Source of the DNA: Caulobacteraceae bacterium
GTDB lineage: Bacteria > Pseudomonadota > Alphaproteobacteria > Caulobacterales > Caulobacteraceae
Length of the DNA stretch: 64,000 nucleotides
Assembly: GCA_947452365.1 (NCBI GenBank)
Contig: CANGCO010000005.1
Coordinates: 1-64,000 of the forward strand
Direction of reading: 5' to 3'
In this document: positions 58,601 through 64,000 of the stretch, one piece after another
How positions within the stretch are numbered: position 1 is the stretch's first letter
How the letters are laid out: each line of letters opens with the position of its first letter
Made by a program: the position numbers and the translations under genes
Notes under the pieces: generated by a model
Database searches by the model: none
What the model saw: only the letters and a program-made list of their open reading frames with translations
Told to the model about the DNA's origin: nothing

Positions 58601-59623
58601 GTTGCCTTGCCGACCAACCAGCCGATTGCGCCGATGCGCAGTACACCGGCGATGCGCGCCGACAATCACGAGCAAGCCTTTCATCCCATCTATAATTATG
58701 CGGTTGTGACAGACGCCGAGGAGGGCCTGATCCTTGTTGATGTGAACACCTTGGCTGATGGAGAGCCGCGCAATAATTTCTTCAAGCGGGCTGTGACCTG
58801 GAACCCCGATGGTGTGCTCAAGGGCGCACGCCATGTGACACTAGGTGGCCATTTTGCCTATATTGCTGCTGATGCCGGACTTGTGGTCGTGGATCTTGAT
58901 GATCCGCTAAAGCCAAGGCTGCTGACGACTATTCCGCTGGTCGATGTCCGCGCCTCTGCGCTGCAATTTAGATATTTGTTTGTCACCACGGCGCGAGGTC
59001 TTGAGGTGCTGGATGTAACGCATCTGGACAGGCCCCGGCCAATCCCGGGCGCCGCGTTTGCTCTGCAGGATGCACGACGGGTTTATGTCGCGCGGACCTA
59101 TGCCTATGTGGCGGCAAAAGGCGAGGGCTTGGTGATCTTGAACGTTACCAATCCAGAGCGGCCGGTTTTGCAGCAACGCGTGACATTTGAGGGACAACTC
59201 AATGATGCCGAGGACGTTGTGGTTGCCTCGACCAATGCCTCATTGTTTGCCTATGTTGCAGATGGGCGTAATGGGTTGAAGGTTGTTCAACTGACCAGTC
59301 CCGATAGCCAAAGGAACTTCTACGGATTTTCTCCCCAGCCTCGGCCTGAGCTAATTGCGTGGGCGAAAACCCCGTCGCCCGCCTTGGCCTTGTCCAAGGG
59401 CCTGGATCGTGACCGGGCCGTAGATGAGGCCGGGGGCCAGATGGCCGTGTTTGGGCGGTTAGGGTCTAGACCCTTCAACCGTCCCGAAATGGAGCGGTTC
59501 TTCATTGATTGGACCGGCGCGCCTTATCAGGTCACCAATAGCCCTAGCTCGGCAGAACTGGCCGCGGGCAGGCGCAAGGACTGGCTGGCCTCGGTTATGC
59601 GTGCCTTCATACCCAAGCCCTAG
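55673..59623 (+). CDS. Large decaheme cytochrome c with C-terminal LVIVD repeats
   Basis: Ten CXXCH (CISCH, CADCH, CGACH, CTACH, CMNCH, CADCH, CKDCH, CFSCH, CGGCH, CADCH); repeats YAVVTDAEEGLILVDVN, FAYIAADAGLVVVDLDDP, YLFVTTARGLEVLDVT, YAYVAAKGEGLVILNVTNPERP. Confidence 0.9.
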   Translation: MIKQGAIKIGVAGILAVVLACLSPSILEAGESERPVARHWITAPPAPVTQTPEQGAAKSAGCISCHTSTDAASMHNSPSVVIGCADCHGGDAHIVAPAGLAKTDRAYQKLLDTAHVLPRFPHSWGYPNSANPKRSYTLLNKESPEFVRFVNPGDYRVARESCGACHLELIQAAERSLMANGAMFYGGATYNNGVVPLKNYVLGEAYTRDGRPASVLSPGSPAGTITPDEAKRGAIARLFPLPTWQVVKPSDVFRVFERGGRNNNSQFAEVGLPNSTGQTQRLEEPGRPDIHQSNRGPGTGLRVAIPVLNIHKTRLNDPFMWFMGTNDQPGDYRSSGCTACHVIYANDREPRHSLGYSQYGRDGQGASSDPTIDKSASGHPIKHAFTRAIPTSQCMNCHMHQPNMFLNSYLGYTMWDYESDAPTMWPEKQRYPDAEEMRKVLDRNPEGAAPRGKWADLDFLREVSDHNPELKDTQMADYHGHGWNFRAVFKRDREGNLLDAIGDVVSPNDPEKWRKAGEGQFVAPGTNPGKTVHMMDIHAELGLQCADCHFAQDSHGSGLIIGEVANAVEIGCKDCHGSTKAYPTLKTSGPAARPGGTDLALLRNPDGKRRFEWQEQNGRQVLIQRSIVDPNREWRIHLVRDSVDAASPDFNPVAARAKLMSRLKPGIAPMAWGPGVEDKDLAHGDDNMACFSCHTSWTPSCGGCHLPIEANWLTKSHKYEGETARNWASYNPQVARDDTFMLGRHSDGKDGIIAPVRSSSALILSSTNVNRERIYVQQPPISAIGFSSQAFAPHFPHTVRLTETKNCADCHLSEANDNNAVMAQLFTLGTNFVNFVGVNAWVGLGQGLEAVRVTEWDEPQSVIGSYLQRFAYPDFYRQHVERNKRELVNWVRPAGTDGKGGNGVPEVFSNIHQPTNDAVHCLQLRGEYMFVAEGAGGFRVYDVANIGNKGVSKRILTAPFSKLGQDTHIASKNATCVALPTNQPIAPMRSTPAMRADNHEQAFHPIYNYAVVTDAEEGLILVDVNTLADGEPRNNFFKRAVTWNPDGVLKGARHVTLGGHFAYIAADAGLVVVDLDDPLKPRLLTTIPLVDVRASALQFRYLFVTTARGLEVLDVTHLDRPRPIPGAAFALQDARRVYVARTYAYVAAKGEGLVILNVTNPERPVLQQRVTFEGQLNDAEDVVVASTNASLFAYVADGRNGLKVVQLTSPDSQRNFYGFSPQPRPELIAWAKTPSPALALSKGLDRDRAVDEAGGQMAVFGRLGSRPFNRPEMERFFIDWTGAPYQVTNSPSSAELAAGRRKDWLASVMRAFIPKP

Positions 59624-59650
59624 CCCGAGGATCTGGACGATATCCTCGGG
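59624..59650. terminator. Hairpin between convergent operons
   Basis: Perfect 9-bp stem CCCGAGGAT (59624-59632) / ATCCTCGGG (59642-59650) with 9-nt loop, no T-run. Confidence 0.45.
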
Positions 59651-59664
59651 ACACGGACCTTGAC

Positions 59665-61575
59665 CTAGGCCTTTGGCCCTGGCGGATGGTCGATTAAATG
59701 GATTGGCACGGGTGACTGCCTCAAGGTTCCGGTTGTGTGAAACCCATGACAGGTCTCGCAATCCCCAGACGCCGCCTGAGGCTGATGGGCCTTAGTTTTT
59801 CCGTGGCAATTGGCACAGACCTTGATCGACGGCGTCAGGACGTCGCTGGCATTGTCTGAGAGCGTCGCCTTGTGGCAGCTTGCGCAATTGGCCTGACCGT
59901 TTGGGTTTTGGCTGTGGGCCTTAATATTGTGGTTGAAGGCACCCCAGATCAGGGTTCGGTTGCTCACATGTATCGGTTCGAGGCCAATCCCCTGGTTTGA
60001 CCTGTGACAATCGACACATAAGCCGCCTTTGCCAAAGGCTAGGCGAGTACCGGTCGAACCAGGCCCAGGTACCTCTATTGGCGGGGTTGATGCAGCCGAT
60101 GATAACTTGTCCTCGGCACCGGGCCGGTGACGAAGCCATGCGCCTAGGCGTGAGACGATATTGCTCGGGCGATCTGGGCGTCCATTCAACAGAGCAACCG
60201 CCTTTGCGGGATCGCCATGGGGCAGGCTGCTTATGGTGCCATTAGGGGTTGTATAGTTCAAAGCATGGCAGGCGCCGCAGTCGCGTTGCATGTCAATAGG
60301 GCGCATGTCTTGGGCTATGCCTGTCGCTTCATGGCAGGATTTGCAGGTCAATGCCGCCCCATAGCCTTTTTGACGACCGAGCACCTGTGCCATCCGCGTA
60401 ACACCGCCCAATGGCATCATATGAAGTTGGTGGGAAAAAATCAGACCAGAATTGTCGCGCATATCCGCCGAAAGTGCGACCCGCTTCAGCTCAAGCTTTC
60501 CGCCGTCTTGGGTCGCTATAAACGGGCGAAATTGCGGATGCTTGGCCCAGCTTGGCGTATCCACCAGCCGCGTATCGGTCAGACGGGTCTTTAGATTAGC
60601 ATGACAATCTGCGCACGAAATGGTCTGGACTAGGGCCGGAACGGCCCGGCGTGGCGTGGACTTATCGGCGGGCTTGTTAGGTCCAGTCTCTGCGTTGACA
60701 TGTTCGCGATGACAAGATGCGCAGCCATCGGGCGCATGATTTAGAGCGCGATTCATCTTGTCTGATAAGCTGGCGCCCAGCCAGTGACGTGGCGGCATTG
60801 CCGCTAGCCAGCGATCATGGCTAGCATGCTGTTTAATTAGGTTTGGCGCGAATGGACTGCCCAGACCTTTAGACTGTCGAAGCGACCCAGCAAGACTGAC
60901 CTTATCCTGATTGAGGTTGTGGCAACCTAGGCAGGTTTCATCCTGAACCGGGACAAAGGCCTTTTGGTGACAGCTCGTACAGTCCTTATCGAGAAAGGCA
61001 TGGGCTTGAGACAGTGGCCCTGTCGACCATTGGCGGTCAAATTGAACGGGCTTGTTCGTGGCGGCGCGGCTGTGCGCGTGCAAGGTCAGCGCGACAATGG
61101 GCACGATCAAACATGCGAGCAGAACCGAAATGGCCAGCGTCCAGGCCATGGCGCGCTTGCCAAAAATTCCTGCGCCAGGACTGAACAGGGTTGTCTCATC
61201 GAGTTGCGATTCAGCGCCTTGCGATGATTGTCCAATCACCTGGGCAAGCGACACATCGGCTGGGTCTTCGGCTGCCGACACTGTGACAACTTGAGTGCCG
61301 AAACTTATCCGTGACGGGGTTTGCGCATTGATGACGACCTGATGAACCAGTCGCCCGTTGATCTCAAAACCTTGAGGACCTAGGGCCACGATACGGATTT
61401 CTCCGGGCCCGACCTGATCTATGGCGGCATGCCTTAGGCTGGTGGTCAGATCCGTAAGTTGAATGTCACAATCTGAGCCTCGACCGATTGTAATGGTCCC
61501 CGTCTCAAAAATGCGTGTACGGACGATATCGCTGCCACCCGTGCGTTGCGTAGTCTGATGAAAAACAATGCTCAT
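59665..61575 (-). CDS. FHA-domain membrane-anchored decaheme cytochrome c
   Basis: N-terminal FHA (TITIGRGSDCDIQLTDLTTSLRHAAID...GFEINGRLV), one TM (AMAWTLAISVLLACLIVPIVALTL), ten CXXCH (CTSCH, CLGCH, CASCH, CADCH, CKSCH, CGACH, CVDCH, CASCH, CANCH, CETCH). Confidence 0.9.
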   Translation of the reverse strand: MSIVFHQTTQRTGGSDIVRTRIFETGTITIGRGSDCDIQLTDLTTSLRHAAIDQVGPGEIRIVALGPQGFEINGRLVHQVVINAQTPSRISFGTQVVTVSAAEDPADVSLAQVIGQSSQGAESQLDETTLFSPGAGIFGKRAMAWTLAISVLLACLIVPIVALTLHAHSRAATNKPVQFDRQWSTGPLSQAHAFLDKDCTSCHQKAFVPVQDETCLGCHNLNQDKVSLAGSLRQSKGLGSPFAPNLIKQHASHDRWLAAMPPRHWLGASLSDKMNRALNHAPDGCASCHREHVNAETGPNKPADKSTPRRAVPALVQTISCADCHANLKTRLTDTRLVDTPSWAKHPQFRPFIATQDGGKLELKRVALSADMRDNSGLIFSHQLHMMPLGGVTRMAQVLGRQKGYGAALTCKSCHEATGIAQDMRPIDMQRDCGACHALNYTTPNGTISSLPHGDPAKAVALLNGRPDRPSNIVSRLGAWLRHRPGAEDKLSSAASTPPIEVPGPGSTGTRLAFGKGGLCVDCHRSNQGIGLEPIHVSNRTLIWGAFNHNIKAHSQNPNGQANCASCHKATLSDNASDVLTPSIKVCANCHGKTKAHQPQAASGDCETCHGFHTTGTLRQSPVPIHLIDHPPGPKA

Positions 61576-61582
61576 GATCGCC

Positions 61583-62455
61583 TCACCAGTAGAAGAACAC
61601 GCTAACGACGTGCGCCGTCAGGGCTGCCAGCAGACCAAACGTCGCCGGAACATGGATATACAGCCACGCAACCAGCAGGCTGCGGATCTGGATATGGGTC
61701 CGCACCATCTTCAGGACGCTGGCCTTGCGGTCTAATAGGGTTTGAATCTCTGCGAGGATTGGTGCGTCTGTCGCCGATGGCACCGCCCGCGCCAATTGGT
61801 CAAGCGCGGCCCTAGTCTTGCAGTTTGGATGTTGATTGGTCATGCGGCGCCATACGCCCCCAGCGATATTTTTTGGATCGACCGACACTAGGACAATCGC
61901 CGCAAGATCACTGGTCAAGGGGCGCGCAAGGATACTTAACTGGCGGTCTAGCCCAACCAGCTCTTCCACCATTAATTTTTGAGTGACCTCGCCTCGATTG
62001 GCACCTAGGGCGGTTGGCAGACGGACATATACGATTACGCCGTAAATACCGGTGATGATAACGATCATCATAAGGACATAGGCGAGTGTGTGAACATTCC
62101 AGCCAAACTGAAACCCTGTGTGCAGTGTAGCTAGCACAATCAAGGACAGACCCAGATAGACGTGCGCCGAAACCCAGGCCTTGAGCGACCAAGCCCCTGG
62201 TGTCATGGCCCGCTTACGCAGGCCAAGCAGCATCAGCCAAATGATCAACCCCGTACAGAGAATGCCAAGCGTATAGCCATAGGCGGAGCCTCCATTGGGG
62301 TGCGGGCGCACATCAATCAGGGCGTATCCCAATATGGCAATCAGGCTGAGCCCAGCAGCGCGTTTTAGCCATAGAAAATTCTTGTGGCGCAAAAAACTCT
62401 CGTGGTGATCGTTCCGCGTTCGGCGATTGACATTGGTCTTCGGGGGCCTACTCAA
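61583..62455 (-). CDS. Cytochrome-b-like integral membrane protein
   Basis: Hydrophobic helices with His (SAHVYLGLSLIVLATLHTGFQFGWNVH; WLYIHVPATFGLLAALTAHVV); likely TTG start at 62455 in a TTGA overlap with the upstream gene. Confidence 0.72.
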   Translation of the reverse strand: MSRPPKTNVNRRTRNDHHESFLRHKNFLWLKRAAGLSLIAILGYALIDVRPHPNGGSAYGYTLGILCTGLIIWLMLLGLRKRAMTPGAWSLKAWVSAHVYLGLSLIVLATLHTGFQFGWNVHTLAYVLMMIVIITGIYGVIVYVRLPTALGANRGEVTQKLMVEELVGLDRQLSILARPLTSDLAAIVLVSVDPKNIAGGVWRRMTNQHPNCKTRAALDQLARAVPSATDAPILAEIQTLLDRKASVLKMVRTHIQIRSLLVAWLYIHVPATFGLLAALTAHVVSVFFYW

Positions 62456-64000
62456 CGCCTTTGTCCTAGTTGAGTGACGGACAAAAAGTTTTCCGGCGAT
62501 ATGCGGATTGCAGCGCCAGTAGGGCAGGCCCGTACACAGGCTGGGCCGCCATCCTTGCCCTTGCACATGTCACATTTGATTGCGACCTTGCCCGCACTGG
62601 CCGCGCCTTTCTGTTTATGAGCCAGTTTCCATTTTTGGTCGGGTTCACCTGGGCCGGGACCGGCGCCAAAAAGCATCCAGTTTAGCAAGGACGGCTTTGC
62701 CGCAGGCGGGGTATCCATGCGGATCACGTCATAGGGGCAGTTGCGTTGGCAATTGCCACAGCCAATGCAGGTTTCGTCTATGAACACTTCCCCATCCGGG
62801 CCCCGATGAATGGCATTGGCTGGGCAGTCTGTCATGCAATAGGGATGTTCGCAGTGTCGACAGGACGTCGGAACGTGCAATTGCGCATAGGTTTTGCCCG
62901 CTTCCCGATCGAGGCGCGATAGGCCGTCATGGATGTCGGCACAGGCTTTTTCGCAGTTGTCGCAGCCAATACACAGTTTTTCATCGATGAGGAGAACATC
63001 GGTCGCTTCGCCAAGTCCCTGTTCAATCAGGAAACCTGCTACCGAGGAATACATGTCAACGACACTGCCAAATTTGGACTTTTCTTGTTCGATAAACCCG
63101 TTGATTTTACGGCGGGTACTGGCGCTCGCCTCTAGAGTGGCGGCCAATTTGGGCTTGCGCTTCAACAAGTCTTCAAATGTTGACCCGTTGAGCTTTACGA
63201 TTTGGGACTTAACAGCCGCCTTTACGGTGGCGTTGCGCGGCGCATTATCAATCAGCGCCATTTCGCCGACATAAGAGCCAGCGGGCAGGTAGGACAGAAA
63301 GATCGGATTTCCGGCAATCGTGCGTTCGACAACAAGGCTGCCGGATCGGACTATAAAGACGTCATTACTTAATTCGCCTTCGGTGATGATGGCTTGTCCA
63401 GCCCGCACCTCGATCACCTCGGAGGTGGCCAAGATATCGGCTAGGTCTTCTGGGGTCATGCCGGATTTGAAGATTTGCAACAAATGCCGTTCGGTCGTGA
63501 TGCGGTTAATCGCGGCCCTGGCTTCGGGCGAGGTGGCCATGAGTTTGAGTGCCGCAGTCCTCGGAATCTCCATAACAATACTTGGGACCGACGCGCGAAT
63601 AGTGGCGCCGCGTCGGCGTCCCGAAATCAGACCAACTTCTCCAAAAATCGACCCTGCACTAATTGGCACCGTAACCTGGGCATTGTTCGGGTCGATCTGA
63701 ACCAATACCCCGCCATCCGCTATACCAAACAGAGACGATCCAATGGAGTTACGCGCGAATACAACCTCGTCGGCGTCGAAGCTGTGCACCTCTGAATCGA
63801 GCAGGAATTCGCGCATATTCAATGCCGATAGGCCGCTCAGGATCTCGATCTCCGTGCGCAGAAACTCAAGCCACTCCGCTACGGTCCGGTTGCCCGGTAG
63901 GTTTTTAAGTTTCGCTTCCAGAATGGGTTCGTCCGCAGGCTTGAGGGCTGTGTTTCCAGCAATAAACTCAACCACGTCATAGCCCTGGTTCATACAATGC
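62452..64000 (-). CDS. Tandem cyclic-nucleotide-binding domains plus 4x[4Fe-4S] ferredoxin protein (5' end probably outside window)
   Basis: Two cNMP folds (IFGEVGLISGRRRGATIRA; YVGEMALIDNAPRNATVKA), four Cys clusters CIGCDNCEKAC, CRHCEHPYCMTDC, CIGCGNCQRNC, CDMCKGKDGGPACVRAC; reading frame open to window end. Confidence 0.88.
   Translation of the reverse strand, partial: HCMNQGYDVVEFIAGNTALKPADEPILEAKLKNLPGNRTVAEWLEFLRTEIEILSGLSALNMREFLLDSEVHSFDADEVVFARNSIGSSLFGIADGGVLVQIDPNNAQVTVPISAGSIFGEVGLISGRRRGATIRASVPSIVMEIPRTAALKLMATSPEARAAINRITTERHLLQIFKSGMTPEDLADILATSEVIEVRAGQAIITEGELSNDVFIVRSGSLVVERTIAGNPIFLSYLPAGSYVGEMALIDNAPRNATVKAAVKSQIVKLNGSTFEDLLKRKPKLAATLEASASTRRKINGFIEQEKSKFGSVVDMYSSVAGFLIEQGLGEATDVLLIDEKLCIGCDNCEKACADIHDGLSRLDREAGKTYAQLHVPTSCRHCEHPYCMTDCPANAIHRGPDGEVFIDETCIGCGNCQRNCPYDVIRMDTPPAAKPSLLNWMLFGAGPGPGEPDQKWKLAHKQKGAASAGKVAIKCDMCKGKDGGPACVRACPTGAAIRISPENFLSVTQLGQRR

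Noticed and set aside
62456-62566. N-terminal extension of the cytochrome-b-like ORF
   Set aside because: Overlaps the Fe-S gene out of frame; a TTG at 62455 in a TTGA overlap is the more plausible start

Overview
Alphaproteobacterial-type chromosomal window with dense, GC-rich, mostly metabolic genes. No rRNA, tRNA or CRISPR was recognised. (1) 1-20.6 kb is a quaternary-amine/one-carbon locus: N-terminus of a Rieske GbcA-like oxygenase at the left edge, soxBDAG sarcosine oxidase, a GbdR/GlxA-like AraC regulator, a TmpA/TmpB-like oxygenase pair (predicted 2-trimethylaminoethylphosphonate to glycine betaine), an in-frame BetI-BetB (regulator-enzyme) fusion, betA, a TonB receptor, a choline/betaine ABC transporter with the binding protein fused to the permease, malate synthase G and a GlcG-like protein. 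(2) 20.6-39 kb holds assorted oxidoreductases and catabolic genes: IorAB-type molybdenum hydroxylase beside a very AT-rich stretch, FadH, and a divergent B12-dependent acyl-CoA mutase whose usual methylmalonyl-CoA pocket residues are replaced. (3) 39.2-46.5 kb is a curli-like operon (CsgF, CsgG, two curlin-repeat proteins) co-oriented with a FecR protein and a CHASE2-adenylate cyclase, preceded by a CpdA-like phosphodiesterase. (4) 46.7-49.9 kb is a two-gene segment bracketed by same-orientation IS6-family transposase remnants. (5) 50-64 kb is a multiheme cytochrome locus: a lipoprotein with two HbpS/GlcG-like domains, a 4-5 heme cytochrome, an outer-membrane beta-barrel, a 10-heme LVIVD-repeat protein, a 10-heme FHA-domain membrane protein, a cytochrome-b-like membrane protein, and a tandem cNMP-binding/4x[4Fe-4S] protein running off the right edge. 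This last locus is the best candidate for an undescribed trans-envelope electron-transfer system. All product calls come from reading motifs in the supplied translations; no database search was run.
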